A DNA stretch of 64,000 bases, taken from Natribaculum breve. GTDB taxonomy: Archaea; Halobacteriota; Halobacteria; Halobacteriales; Natrialbaceae. Below the pieces are notes generated by a model. That model had not been told where the DNA came from. It worked only from the letters and a program-made list of their open reading frames with translations, and made no database searches. Where the stretch lies: NCBI RefSeq assembly GCF_023008585.1, contig NZ_CP095390.1:2914001-2978000 (forward strand). Reading direction: 5' to 3'. The position numbers were made by a program, and so were the translations under genes. Shown here piece after piece: positions 33,668 through 43,075 of this stretch (positions are counted from its first letter, which is position 1; every line of letters begins with the position of its first letter).

Positions 33668-34908
33668 TGAGCGGTTCCGCGCTCTCCTCAGTCGGGGCGG
33701 CGGCTCCCGCCGTCGTGCTGGCGGCGGCTGCCGCTCCCGCCGATCCGGGCTCGCCAGACGGCACCGTCGACTCGGTCCGCCGTCGGGTTCTCGCCGCGAG
33801 CGCCGGTGCGGTCGCGTTCGGCGTACTCTCGTACGCGCTTGGCTCGAGGCGGGCGACCGACATCGACCACGAACTCCCCGAAGCTGCGAGAGCGGCGGAT
33901 GCAGCGACGCTTCAAGAGCAGGCGGACGGACGATCCCTCGAGATAGACGGCATCCCCGGCCTCGTCAGTGGGATCGACGACTTCTACGAGGTGGACATCA
34001 ACAACGTCGATCCGGTCCTCGAGGCGTCGGAGTGGACGCTCTCCGTCACCGGCGCGGTCGAGTCGTCGTTCACGGTGACGTACGACGAACTCGTCGACGG
34101 CGACGTCCGAACGGGGTACAACACGCTCCGCTGCGTCGGCGAACAGCTCAACGGCGACCTGCTCGACAACGCGATCTGGACGGCCGTTCCGGTCGCACCG
34201 TTGCTCGAGCGGGCGGATCCCGGCGGCGGCTGTGAGTGCGTGATGGTCCGGGCGGCAGACGATTACTACGAACAGTTCCCGATCGCCGCACTCGAGCGGA
34301 GCTTTCTCGCGTTCGGGATGAACGGCGAGTCGCTGCCGCGCGAGCACGGCCACCCCGTCAGGCTGCTCGTGCCCGGCCACTGGGGCGAGATCAACGTCAA
34401 GTGGGTGACCGAGATCGAGGTGCTCGATCGGGAGGTCGAGGGCTACTGGGAGGAGCGCGGCTGGCACGGGACGGGGCCGGTCAACACGGTCGCGAAGCTC
34501 TGGACGGTCAACGAACGCGCCGACGGGCGGGTGCAGGTCGGCGGGCACGCCTACGCCGGTAGCCGCGGAATCGAGACCGTCGAGGTGTCGGTCGACGGCG
34601 GCGACAGCTGGGAGACGGCGGAGCTCATACTGCCGGACGTAAGTCGTGAAAGATTCTCGCCGTCCCGGGGTGGCGAGAATCTTCACACAGTTACGTCCGA
34701 TAGTATCAGCGAGCCCCTGCCCTCGGAGCACGTCCTCGGCGAACGCGACGCCTGGCGACAGTGGCAGTACACCTGGGAGCCGCCCGCCGGCGACCACGAG
34801 GTCGTCGTCCGGGCGATCGACGGGACGGGGACCGTCCAGCCAGCAGAAGAGGAGAGTCCGTATCCGAGCGGCTCGAGCGGGTTGGTGAGCGAGACGATTA
34901 CGGTGTGA
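33667..34908 (+). CDS. Molybdopterin-dependent oxidoreductase, sulfite-oxidase family, with an in-frame 27-residue element insert
   Basis: This 413-residue product begins at the ATG created by element copy 2. A hydrophobic segment (residues 40-60) is followed by the Mo-pterin domain (LVSGIDDFYEVDINNVDP, TLRCVGEQLNGDLLDNAIW with the Cys Mo ligand, MVRAADDYYEQFPIAALE, VPGHWGEINVKWVTEIEVLD, HGTGPVNTVAKLW). The Ig-like dimerisation domain starts HAYAGSRGIETVEVSVDGGD. Residues 321-347, from ILPDVSRERF to HTVTSDSI, are encoded wholly by palindromic element copy 3. Without them the sequence reads WETAELSEPLPSE, as expected for the family. Sulfite or another oxyanion may be the substrate. Confidence 0.85.
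   Translation: MSGSALSSVGAAAPAVVLAAAAAPADPGSPDGTVDSVRRRVLAASAGAVAFGVLSYALGSRRATDIDHELPEAARAADAATLQEQADGRSLEIDGIPGLVSGIDDFYEVDINNVDPVLEASEWTLSVTGAVESSFTVTYDELVDGDVRTGYNTLRCVGEQLNGDLLDNAIWTAVPVAPLLERADPGGGCECVMVRAADDYYEQFPIAALERSFLAFGMNGESLPREHGHPVRLLVPGHWGEINVKWVTEIEVLDREVEGYWEERGWHGTGPVNTVAKLWTVNERADGRVQVGGHAYAGSRGIETVEVSVDGGDSWETAELILPDVSRERFSPSRGGENLHTVTSDSISEPLPSEHVLGERDAWRQWQYTWEPPAGDHEVVVRAIDGTGTVQPAEEESPYPSGSSGLVSETITV
34628..34705 (-). mobile_element. 78-bp palindromic element, copy 3 (in frame inside a coding region)
   Basis: The copy runs TACTGCCGG... to ...CCGATAGTA, flanked by TCA at 34625-34627 and 34706-34708. The net insertion of 81 bp keeps the frame and has no stop in this orientation. 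The target was CTCAGC (Leu-Ser). It is the exact reverse complement of copy 2, which lies 960 bp upstream in the same ancestral gene. Confidence 0.93.
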
Positions 34909-34980
34909 TCGATGCGGCCTGCGGCCGTCTGGCTCCGTCGGAGCGACACGCCTTTTTGACCGGACCGGGCAGTGTAACGC

Positions 34981-37119
34981 ATGGATCCAAAGCGGGAACT
35001 CACCAGCGTCGACCTCGCCGCCCTCGTCGGGGAACTGGGGAGCTACGAGGGGGCGAAAGTCGACAAGGCCTACCTCTACGGCGACGACCTCGTCAGGCTG
35101 AAGATGCGGGACTTCGATCGCGGGCGCGTCGAACTGCTGATCGAGGTCGGGGAGATCAAACGCGCCCACACCGTCTCGCCCGAGCGCGTCCCAGACGCCC
35201 CCGGTCGACCGCCGCAGTTCGCGATGATGCTCCGCAACCGCCTGTCGGGGGCGGACTTCGTCGGCATCGAACAGTACGAGTTCGACCGCATCCTCGAGTT
35301 CGTCTTCGAGCGCGAGGACGGCACGACGCGGATCATCGCCGAACTGTTCGGCCAGGGTAACGTCGCCGTCACCGACGGCGAGTACGAGGTGATCGACTGC
35401 CTCGAGACGGTCCGTCTGAAGTCCCGCACCGTGGTTCCGGGCTCGCGTTACGAGTTCCCCGAGTCCCGGACCAACCCGCTCGCGATCAGCCGGGAGGCGT
35501 TCGACCACGAGATGGACGAGTCTGACACCGACGTCGTCCGCACCCTCGCGACCCAGCTCAACTTCGGCGGCCTCTACGCCGAAGAGCTGTGTACCCGTGC
35601 GGGCGTCGAGAAGACCCTCGACATCGACGACGCCGGCGAGGCCGAGTACGAACGGCTCTACGAGGCGACCGAACGGCTCGCACTCGACTTGCGAAACGCG
35701 AACCTCGACCCGCGACTCTACCTCGAGTCCGGCGACGACGCGGAGACGGAAACGGAGACGGACCGCGTCGTCGACGTCACGCCGTTCCCGCTCGAGGAGC
35801 ACGCCGACCTCGCGTCGGAGCCCTCCGACACGTTCCTCGAGGCGCTCGACGACTACTTCTTCCGGCTGGACCTCTCCGAGGACGAACCCGAGTCGTCCAC
35901 CCAGCAGCGGCCGGACTTCGAGGAACGGATCGCGAAACACGAGCGGATCATCGAACAGCAACAGGGGGCGATCGAGGGGTTCGAACGGCAGGCCGAGTCA
36001 GAACGCGAGAAGGCCGAACTGCTGTACGCGAACTACGGACTGGTCGACGAGATCCTCTCGACGGTCCAGCGGGCGCGCGAGCAGGATCGGCCCTGGGACG
36101 AGATCGAGGAGCGCTTCGAGGAGGGGAAAGAACGCGGCATCGAGGCCGCGGAGGCGGTCGTCGACGTCGACGGCCGCGAGGGGACGGTGACGGTCGAGGT
36201 AGACGGCGAGCGGATCGAACTGATCGCCCGCGACGGCGTCGAGCAGAACGCCGACCGGCTCTACACCGAGGCGAAACGCGTCGCCGAGAAGAAAGAGGGC
36301 GCGCTCGCGGCGATCGAGGACACGCGCGAGGAGCTCGAGGAGATCAAGCGCCGCCGCGACGAGTGGGAGGCGACGGACGAGACAGATCGCGAGCCCGAGG
36401 CGGAAGAAAGCGAGGGCGAAGAACGCGACTGGCTCGCCGAGCCCTCGGTGCCGATCCGGACGAACGAGCAGTGGTACGAACGCTTCCGGTGGTTCCACAC
36501 GAGCGACGGCTTTCTCGTCATCGGCGGGCGCAACGCCGACCAGAACGAGGAACTCGTCAAGAAGTACCTGGAACGCGGCGACAAGGTGTTGCACACGCAG
36601 GCCCACGGCGGTCCCGTCACGGTGCTCAAAGCGACCGACCCGAGCGAGGCGTCCTCGGGCGACATCGAGATTCCGGACTCGAGCGTCGAGGAGGCCGCCC
36701 AGTTCGCCGTCTCCTACTCGTCGGTCTGGAAGGACGGCCGCTACGCGGGCGACGTCTACGTCGTCGAGTCAGACCAGGTCTCGAAGACGCCCGAGAGCGG
36801 CGAGTACCTCGAGAAAGGCGGGTTCGCGGTTCGCGGCGAGCGCACCTACCTCGACGACACGCCGGTCGGCGTCGCGGTGGGCATCCAGTGTGAGCCGTAC
36901 ACGCGGGTGATCGGCGGGCCGCCGTCGGCCATCGGGGAACCGGCGGTGACGACGCTCGAGGTCGAACCGGGCCGGTTCGCACAGGCCGACGTCGCAAAGC
37001 GGATCTACCGGCGACTCCGCGAGCGATTCGAGGACGAGTCGTTCGTTCGAAAGATCGCCAGCCCGGACCAGATTCAGCACTTCCTGCCACCGGGCGGGAG
37101 TCGGATCGCCGAGGAGTGA
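34981..37119 (+). CDS. rqcH: Ribosome rescue protein RqcH (NEMF/Tae2, NFACT family)
   Basis: This 712-residue protein binds split 60S/50S subunits with stuck peptidyl-tRNA and can direct C-terminal tailing. The NFACT-N domain starts MDPKRELTSVDLAALVGELG. A long coiled coil lies near residues 315-350 and 425-465 (FEERIAKHERIIEQQQGAIE). The NFACT-R domain (residues about 490-600, WYERFRWFHTSDGFLVIGGR) and a C-terminal domain follow. Its TGA stop (37117-37119) is the left flank of palindromic element copy 4. Pelota is encoded 0.8 kb downstream, so two ribosome-rescue factors are close neighbours. Confidence 0.93.
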   Translation: MDPKRELTSVDLAALVGELGSYEGAKVDKAYLYGDDLVRLKMRDFDRGRVELLIEVGEIKRAHTVSPERVPDAPGRPPQFAMMLRNRLSGADFVGIEQYEFDRILEFVFEREDGTTRIIAELFGQGNVAVTDGEYEVIDCLETVRLKSRTVVPGSRYEFPESRTNPLAISREAFDHEMDESDTDVVRTLATQLNFGGLYAEELCTRAGVEKTLDIDDAGEAEYERLYEATERLALDLRNANLDPRLYLESGDDAETETETDRVVDVTPFPLEEHADLASEPSDTFLEALDDYFFRLDLSEDEPESSTQQRPDFEERIAKHERIIEQQQGAIEGFERQAESEREKAELLYANYGLVDEILSTVQRAREQDRPWDEIEERFEEGKERGIEAAEAVVDVDGREGTVTVEVDGERIELIARDGVEQNADRLYTEAKRVAEKKEGALAAIEDTREELEEIKRRRDEWEATDETDREPEAEESEGEERDWLAEPSVPIRTNEQWYERFRWFHTSDGFLVIGGRNADQNEELVKKYLERGDKVLHTQAHGGPVTVLKATDPSEASSGDIEIPDSSVEEAAQFAVSYSSVWKDGRYAGDVYVVESDQVSKTPESGEYLEKGGFAVRGERTYLDDTPVGVAVGIQCEPYTRVIGGPPSAIGEPAVTTLEVEPGRFAQADVAKRIYRRLRERFEDESFVRKIASPDQIQHFLPPGGSRIAEE

Positions 37120-37197
37120 TACTATCGGACGTAACTGTGTGAAGATTCTCGCCACCCCGGGACGGCGAGAATCTTTCACGACTTACGTCCGGCAGTA
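37120..37197 (+). mobile_element. 78-bp palindromic element, copy 4 (on the rqcH stop codon)
   Basis: This copy is identical to copy 2, flanked by TGA at 37117-37119 (the rqcH stop) and 37198-37200. It lies between convergent genes (rqcH and the membrane protein at 37235), and its hairpin could end both transcripts. Confidence 0.93.
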
Positions 37198-37234
37198 TGA
37201 GCCAACGGGATCGTCGTTCCGTCCCCACTCGCCC

Positions 37235-37756
37235 TCACTCGACCGTGTCCACGTCCGTGTTCCCCTCCTGTCTGTCGACCCACCGCTGCTGGCTCTCGTC
37301 GTAGGACGTGCCGAGCGCGATCAGGAAGCCGACGATCGCGGTCACGACGGCGACCGCCCCGACGGCGACGACGGCGATCGAGAGGATCGGTCCCGAGAGG
37401 ACCTGTGCCGAGGTCAGCAGCGCCATCGCTGTCACGGCCGCGATCAGCCCGAGCAGGCGACCGAAGCGGCCGGTGTCGAGTCCCTCGCCCTCGTCGTCCG
37501 TGTCGGTCTCGAACAGTTCGTTCAGCACTCCGGCGTAGTCGTCGTCACCGACCTCGTTGCCGAGGGAGTGGATCGAGTGGGCGACCCACAGCCCTGCGGT
37601 GAAGTTGAGCAAGGCGACGAACGAGACGAGGCCCACCTGACCCGTGACGAACAGGCCCGCCAGGATCGCGTTAGCGAACGCGAGGACCATGATTCCGTGA
37701 ACGGTTAGCGATCGGGTTCCGAAGTCTTCGAGGAGCGTCACGTGTGCGAGCTTCAT
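37235..37756 (-). CDS. Unknown four-helix membrane protein
   Basis: This 173-residue protein starts [20 protein letters not shown]. Its helix pairs are near residues 20-60 and 105-155, separated by an acidic loop ([20 protein letters not shown]). No family motif is recognised. The ATG at 37756 was chosen over an upstream in-frame start. TATA-like CTATAGTAAG at about 37792-37801 (minus strand) lies about 40 bases upstream. The head-to-tail A/T-rich region also serves pelA on the other strand. Confidence 0.65.
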   Translation of the reverse strand: MKLAHVTLLEDFGTRSLTVHGIMVLAFANAILAGLFVTGQVGLVSFVALLNFTAGLWVAHSIHSLGNEVGDDDYAGVLNELFETDTDDEGEGLDTGRFGRLLGLIAAVTAMALLTSAQVLSGPILSIAVVAVGAVAVVTAIVGFLIALGTSYDESQQRWVDRQEGNTDVDTVE

Positions 37757-37949
37757 ACCGGGAGGGAGGCTTACCACAGGGATACCACTGGACCCTTACT
37801 ATAGTGGATACTCTCACCCACGACAGCAGTCAGGACAAGACGAACCGATCGCCGACGGTACGGAGGGTCCGGGAACGGGGTCGCGGGACCGCCGGACCGA
37901 TCCTGAGTGGATCGCAGACCACTTACCCGCACCCCGAGAACGCACGGGC

Positions 37950-39017
37950 ATGCAGATCAAAGACCGGGAGCAGGTCGAGGGCGGCCGCGAGCGGATCACG
38001 GTCGTCCCGGAGAGTCTGGACGACCTCTGGCACCTCCAGTACGTCCTGGAGCCCGGCGACCGCGTCGCGGGCGACACCACCCGCCGGATCCAGCGCGACG
38101 ACGACAAGATGCGTGACACGGGCGGCGAGCGCGAACACATGTGGGTCGCCATCGCCGTCGACACCATCGAATTCCACAAGTTCGCCAACCGTCTGCGGGT
38201 CGGCGGCGAGATCGTCGCCTGCTCCCGGGAGGACCAGCTCGGCTTTCACCACACGCTCAACGTCGAAGAGCGCGACGAGATCTCGATCGAGAAGCGGTTC
38301 AAGCCCGACCAGGAGGAACGCCTCGAGGAGGCCGCGGAGGCGACCGAGAACCCCGACGTCGCCATCGCGACCGTCGAGGAAGGGCAGGCGCACGTCCACA
38401 CCGTCGCCCAGTACGGCACCGAGGAACGGGCGACGATCACGGGGCCGACCGGCAAGGGCGAGTTCGCCCGCGAGCGGTCGGAGCTGTTCGCCGAACTCGC
38501 GTCGGTACTGAAACGACTCGACGTCGACGCGATCATCCTCGCCGGCCCCGGCTTTACGAAACAGGACGCCCTGAAGTACCTAGAGAAGAACGAACCCGAG
38601 GTCGCAGCGCAGGTGACGATGGTCGACACCGCCGCTGTCGGCGACCGGGGGGTCCACGAGGTGCTGAAACGCGGCGCGGTCGCGGACGTCCAGCAGGAGA
38701 CCAGAATCGAGAACGAGGCCGAGGCGATCGACGAACTCACCCGTCGCATCGCCGAGGGGGCGAAAGCCGCCTACGGCCCGGAGGAGGTGAAGAAGGCCGC
38801 CGAGTACGGCGCGATCGAGCGGCTACTCGTGCTCGACGACCGACTCCGGCAGGAACGCGGTCCCGACGGCGAGTGGGACGTCGACGTCGACGACATCGTC
38901 CGGACCACGGAACAGAAAGGCGGCGAGGTGACGGTCTTCTCGAGCGAGTTCCCGCCCGGCCAGCAGCTGGCGAACCTGGGCGGCATCGCGGCGCTGCTTC
39001 GGTACCGACTCGAGTGA
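37950..39017 (+). CDS. pelA: mRNA surveillance protein pelota
   Basis: This 355-residue Dom34/pelota resolves stalled ribosomes together with aEF1A and ABCE1. Domain 1 starts [20 protein letters not shown] and includes [20 protein letters not shown]. Domain 2 spans about residues 130-260 ([37 protein letters not shown]). The eRF1-like domain 3 ends [20 protein letters not shown]. The GGQ motif of release factors is absent, as expected for pelota. CTTACC about 27 bases before the ATG is a possible TATA. Confidence 0.95.
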   Translation: MQIKDREQVEGGRERITVVPESLDDLWHLQYVLEPGDRVAGDTTRRIQRDDDKMRDTGGEREHMWVAIAVDTIEFHKFANRLRVGGEIVACSREDQLGFHHTLNVEERDEISIEKRFKPDQEERLEEAAEATENPDVAIATVEEGQAHVHTVAQYGTEERATITGPTGKGEFARERSELFAELASVLKRLDVDAIILAGPGFTKQDALKYLEKNEPEVAAQVTMVDTAAVGDRGVHEVLKRGAVADVQQETRIENEAEAIDELTRRIAEGAKAAYGPEEVKKAAEYGAIERLLVLDDRLRQERGPDGEWDVDVDDIVRTTEQKGGEVTVFSSEFPPGQQLANLGGIAALLRYRLE

Positions 39018-39044
39018 CGACCGGGAACGTTCCCCGCCCTGTCC

Positions 39045-39812
39045 TCAACGCGACTCCGCCGGCGTCTCGTCGCCCGCATCGATCAACTGGATCAACACCG
39101 AGGCGAACAGCGACCCCGAACTCCAGATGGCTGTCTCGCTGCCGTCGTCGTCGACGACGCTCAACAGGAGGCTGTCGTCGTCGACGAGGAGGATTCGTCC
39201 GGACCGTTCGTCGTCCTCGCGGAAGGCGGGTGGCGAAAACGTCGACACCTCGGGCAGTTCGTCCAGGCGCTCGCGGACCGCCGGGGTGGCGCTAATGGCG
39301 AAGACGTCGACGCCGCTCGTCGCGCGCTCCTCGAGTGCGTCCTCGATGCCGTCGGTGAGCAACGAGGGGAGTCGAGTGCCGAAGACGACCCGCTCGCGGG
39401 CGTCGGAGACGAGGTCGACGACGCGGTCGTCGACGCGTTCGCGGCCGCGAATCGTCCAGATGTCCTCCTGGGCTTCCTGGCCGACGGACTCCTCGCGGAC
39501 CTCCTCGACGTACTCGAAGGCCCGCTCCTGTTCGCTCTCGAATCGCTCGCGGAGCGTCTCGCGAGCCTCGTCGACGCTGACCGGCCGGTACCGGATCGGA
39601 CTCGACTGCTGGACCTCGAGAAGCCCTCGCTCCTCCAGGCTCTCGGCGACGCTGTAGACCTGCGAGCGCGGGACGTCGGCGACGCGGGCGACGTCGCGTG
39701 CGGTGCCCGAGCCGAGTTGCTGGAGCGCGATGAAGACCTTCGCCTCGTAGCTGGTGAGCCCGAGTCGCTCGAACGCCTCGAGTGCGCCCGCCTCGCCGGG
39801 TGCGGGGCTCAC
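39045..39812 (-). CDS. TrmB-family transcriptional regulator
   Basis: This 255-residue protein has an N-terminal winged helix (residues 10-80: FERLGLTSYEAKVFIALQQL, ARVADVPRSQVYSVAESLEE). A linker helix and a C-terminal regulator domain follow (ERVVFGTRLPSLLTDGIEDA). The start is GTG at 39812, overlapping the stop of the RND exporter gene as GTGA, so the two are cotranscribed. It may sense an exported compound and control the two RND genes, both of which carry a shared upstream motif. No sugar-binding motif is evident. Confidence 0.87.
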   Translation of the reverse strand: MSPAPGEAGALEAFERLGLTSYEAKVFIALQQLGSGTARDVARVADVPRSQVYSVAESLEERGLLEVQQSSPIRYRPVSVDEARETLRERFESEQERAFEYVEEVREESVGQEAQEDIWTIRGRERVDDRVVDLVSDARERVVFGTRLPSLLTDGIEDALEERATSGVDVFAISATPAVRERLDELPEVSTFSPPAFREDDERSGRILLVDDDSLLLSVVDDDGSETAIWSSGSLFASVLIQLIDAGDETPAESR

Positions 39813-42800
39813 TCGTCGCCACCTCCGGCGGGGTCGTGCTCGTCCGAGCCGCCGTCGCTCGCCGTCGGGGTCGGCGTCTTCGTCGTCCCGGTCTCGAAGG
39901 AGACGTCGGGACCGAGGTAGCGCGTCCACAGCACCAGCAGCGTCGGCAGGACGAGCACGCTCGCGAGGAACGCGTAGACGATCGTGAGCCCGGTGATGAT
40001 GCCGAACTGGCGGAGGACGGGCAAGATGGCGAGCGCGAGCGTGCCGAAGCCGCCGACGGTCGTCGCCGCGCTGCCGAGTAACGCGCCGCCGGTGCCGGTC
40101 ACCGTCGTATTCATCGCGTCCCAGACGTTACCCTGGCGCTCGAGTTCGAGCGTGTAGCGGGAACTGACGTGGATGCTGTAGGCGACGCCGAGCCCGATGG
40201 TGAGGCTCGTGATCATCCCCGTGAGCACGTTGAACGACATGCCCATGAGGTACATCGAGCCGAGGATCCAGCTGACCGAGAACGCGACGGGTAACAGCGT
40301 CACCGCGCCCAGCGTCGCGCTGTTGCCCGTCGCACGGTAGGCCAGCGAGAGGAAGCCGAAGACGACCACGAGCGTGATCAGCAGGCTCTCGAAGACCGTC
40401 CCGAGCAGGTCCTGTTCGACGATGTGGTTGACGACGGAGTCGCCGGTCGCGATCGCGCTCCAGCGGTCGTCGTCGCCGTCGTCGATCGTCGCCGCGACGG
40501 CGCGCATCTGCTCGGTCGTGTCGCCGCTCGCGGCGTCGCCTTCGATCGCGACGACCAGTCGGACCGCCTCGTACTCGCCGTCGTCGGTCCGGTAGATCAC
40601 CTCGCCAGCGCCGGAATCGATCTCGAACAGCTGGTCGTACAGCTCTTCGACGTTCCGGTCCGGGACGCCGTCGCCGTCCGCGTCGGCCGCCACGTACGAG
40701 GCGTTGAACGACTCGTTTTCGGCGGCGACTCGTTCCATGACCGACAGCGGGCTCTGGACGTCGGCCTCGCCGCCCGCGGGAACGTAGGCGACGTCGCTGT
40801 CGTTCGCGTCGGCCTCGGCGTCCGCGATCCGCTCGAGCGTCTCGTCGGCCGTGACGTCGCCTCGCACGAGGATCTGTGCCTGCAAGTCCTCGCGCTGGAA
40901 GTTCTGGTTGACGTACTCGAGGTCTTCTTTGGCACCGTACTCGCCCGGCTGGAACGGTTCGGGGAGTCGGTCGGTCCACTCGGGTGGACTCTCCGCGAGG
41001 AAGTCCTCCTGGTTGAAACTGGTGTCGACCTGGGTCGCCCCGTAGACGCCGCCGGCGGTGAGCAGGAGGGTTCCGACGAGGACGACGAGCGGCGCCTTCC
41101 GCGCGGCCACGGAGCCGAGAGTGAGGACGTCGCTGAACCGGCCGCCGCCGGTACCGAACGCGCGTTTGCGACGGTCGAAGCCGTGGGACTCGAGGAACGA
41201 GTCGAGTTCGACCTTCGCGGCGGGAATCAGCGCGCCGAAGACGACCAGTGCGGCGAGGATGCCGACGGCACTGACGATGCCGAACTCGCGGATCGGGCCG
41301 ATCGGACTGACGAGGTTCGCGAGGAAGCCGATGACGGTCGTCGCCGTCACCCAGACGAGCGCGACGCCGACGCCTGCGAGTGCGACGCGCATCGAGCCCC
41401 GGACGTCGTCACCGGCGCGTTGCGCCTCGCGTTCCTCCCGGTGGCGCATGAAGACGTGAATCGCGTAGTCGATCGACAGCCCGATCAGCAGGACGGGAAC
41501 GGCGACGAACATCTGGTTGAACGCGATTCCCGCCCAGCCCATGAAGCCGAACGTCCAGACCAGCACGGCCACGATCCCCACGACGCCGAGGACGATGTCG
41601 AGCAGGTCGCGGTAGGCGACGAGCAACGCGACGACGACGAACAGCAACGCCAGTGGGCCGACGATCGCCAGACTGTCGCCCATCGAGCGGTCGATCTCGT
41701 CTGTGATGACGCCGGAACCGAAGACGACGTACTCCTGGTCGCGGTCGTCGGCCATCTCGCGCAACTCGAGTTGCGCCTCGGCGATCCCCTCGTCGACCGA
41801 TCCCGGCCCCTGGAACTCGCCGCGATCGGTCGACTGCGTGACGAAGATCATCCGGGCCTCGGCGCTCGTCGAGCCCGGTTTGTACGACGACGACATCAGG
41901 CCGAGTGCGAGGTCGTTCTCGTCGTCTTCCGAGAGCGTCTCCTCGAGGACTGACTCGAACTCGTCGTCCTCGAGGTCCTCGAGGGCCTCGATCTGCTCCT
42001 CGATCGGGGGCTGTCCGGCCGTCTCGAGTTCGCGCTGGTCGGCCTCGAGTTGCTCGGCGTCTTCCTCGAGTTGCTCGAAGTCCGACTGGAGGACGCCCAT
42101 CGTCCCCTGCTGGTAGACGCCCTGGAGTCGCTCCTGGAGCTCTGCAGCCCGCTGGTCGTACTCCTCGGGGCCGATCTGACCGGACTCGCTGGCGCGCTCG
42201 AGTTCGACGAACTGTCGCTCGACGGCCCGCACGTTCGTCGTCGCCTCCCGGAACTGCGCGGCCTGGTCGTCGTCGAGATTCGCCGTCGCCTCCGCGAACA
42301 CGCGGTCGAACTCGCCTTCGAGTTCCTGCGACTGGGTCTGGTACTGACTCGCGTTTATCTCGCCGCGCTCGTAGGAGGCGTTCAACGCGACGTACTCGCG
42401 CTCGAGTTCGCGTGTCTCGTTCAGCGAGGCCTCGAGTCGGTCGGCCGTCGCGTTCAGTTGCGCCCGTCGCTGCTCGAGTTCGGCGCCCCGCTGGCGGAGT
42501 TCCTCGGCCTGTTCGCCGCGGACGACGCTCGTGGCGACGACGTTCTCGACGCCGACGATCGGCCTCTCGTTCGCCAGCGTCGCGTCGATCGATTCGTCGT
42601 CGCGGATCGCCTGCTGGAACTCGAGTGAATCGAGCAACGACTCTCTCGTGAGGACGTTCTCTCCCCTGACGATCAACTGGACCGTCGTCGTGTTCTCCGT
42701 CTCCTCGACGGTGAAGTTCTGGTCGACGTACTCCGACGCCTGGGCTTCGGGCGACTCGCTCTCGAACTGCTCGAGCGAGGAGTCGTCGTCGAGCGCCGTC

Positions 42801-42898
42801 ACACCCGAACCGACCAGCACGGTCGTCACGAGCAAGGCGGCGAGGACGACCTTGCTGTGGGTCGCGATCACGTCGGCGACTCGATCCGGGACGCTCAT
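39809..42898 (-). CDS. RND-superfamily (MMPL-type) exporter 1
   Basis: This 1,029-residue membrane protein is built as two six-helix halves. The first outer loop (residues about 45-370) includes a long coiled coil (EELRQRGAELEQRRAQLNAT). RND motifs are GLSIDYAIHVFMRHREEREA in the first half and TIGLGVAYSIHVSSRYTLEL in the second. It is the closest relative of the next gene at 43076, with nearly the same architecture. It probably moves lipids or hydrophobic compounds. The downstream TrmB-like gene overlaps its stop. Confidence 0.9.
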   Translation of the reverse strand: MSVPDRVADVIATHSKVVLAALLVTTVLVGSGVTALDDDSSLEQFESESPEAQASEYVDQNFTVEETENTTTVQLIVRGENVLTRESLLDSLEFQQAIRDDESIDATLANERPIVGVENVVATSVVRGEQAEELRQRGAELEQRRAQLNATADRLEASLNETRELEREYVALNASYERGEINASQYQTQSQELEGEFDRVFAEATANLDDDQAAQFREATTNVRAVERQFVELERASESGQIGPEEYDQRAAELQERLQGVYQQGTMGVLQSDFEQLEEDAEQLEADQRELETAGQPPIEEQIEALEDLEDDEFESVLEETLSEDDENDLALGLMSSSYKPGSTSAEARMIFVTQSTDRGEFQGPGSVDEGIAEAQLELREMADDRDQEYVVFGSGVITDEIDRSMGDSLAIVGPLALLFVVVALLVAYRDLLDIVLGVVGIVAVLVWTFGFMGWAGIAFNQMFVAVPVLLIGLSIDYAIHVFMRHREEREAQRAGDDVRGSMRVALAGVGVALVWVTATTVIGFLANLVSPIGPIREFGIVSAVGILAALVVFGALIPAAKVELDSFLESHGFDRRKRAFGTGGGRFSDVLTLGSVAARKAPLVVLVGTLLLTAGGVYGATQVDTSFNQEDFLAESPPEWTDRLPEPFQPGEYGAKEDLEYVNQNFQREDLQAQILVRGDVTADETLERIADAEADANDSDVAYVPAGGEADVQSPLSVMERVAAENESFNASYVAADADGDGVPDRNVEELYDQLFEIDSGAGEVIYRTDDGEYEAVRLVVAIEGDAASGDTTEQMRAVAATIDDGDDDRWSAIATGDSVVNHIVEQDLLGTVFESLLITLVVVFGFLSLAYRATGNSATLGAVTLLPVAFSVSWILGSMYLMGMSFNVLTGMITSLTIGLGVAYSIHVSSRYTLELERQGNVWDAMNTTVTGTGGALLGSAATTVGGFGTLALAILPVLRQFGIITGLTIVYAFLASVLVLPTLLVLWTRYLGPDVSFETGTTKTPTPTASDGGSDEHDPAGGGDE

Positions 42899-42944
42899 CC
42901 GACGACACCCCGATCTCTCGTCGATCTACTCGCTACGAACATCT

Positions 42945-42991
42945 GTTGTTACGATCCTACTAAACGATGGCACATATAGCTGTTGTTACGA
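42945..42991. promoter_or_regulatory. Direct repeats upstream of RND exporter 1
   Basis: GTTGTTACGA occurs at 42945-42954 and 42982-42991, inside the 12-base repeat CTGTTGTTACGA, 37 bases apart. Minus-strand TATA-like elements lie between and beside them (CTATATG, 42973-42979). A variant, GTTGTCACGA, is upstream of exporter 2 (46197). These may be binding sites for the TrmB-like regulator. Confidence 0.5.
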
Positions 42992-43075
42992 ATATACTAA
43001 CAACCGAGGACAGTGCGAATACGGTCGTTACGAGACTCGAGAACACTGCCCAGGGACGGCACACGACCGACGGTA

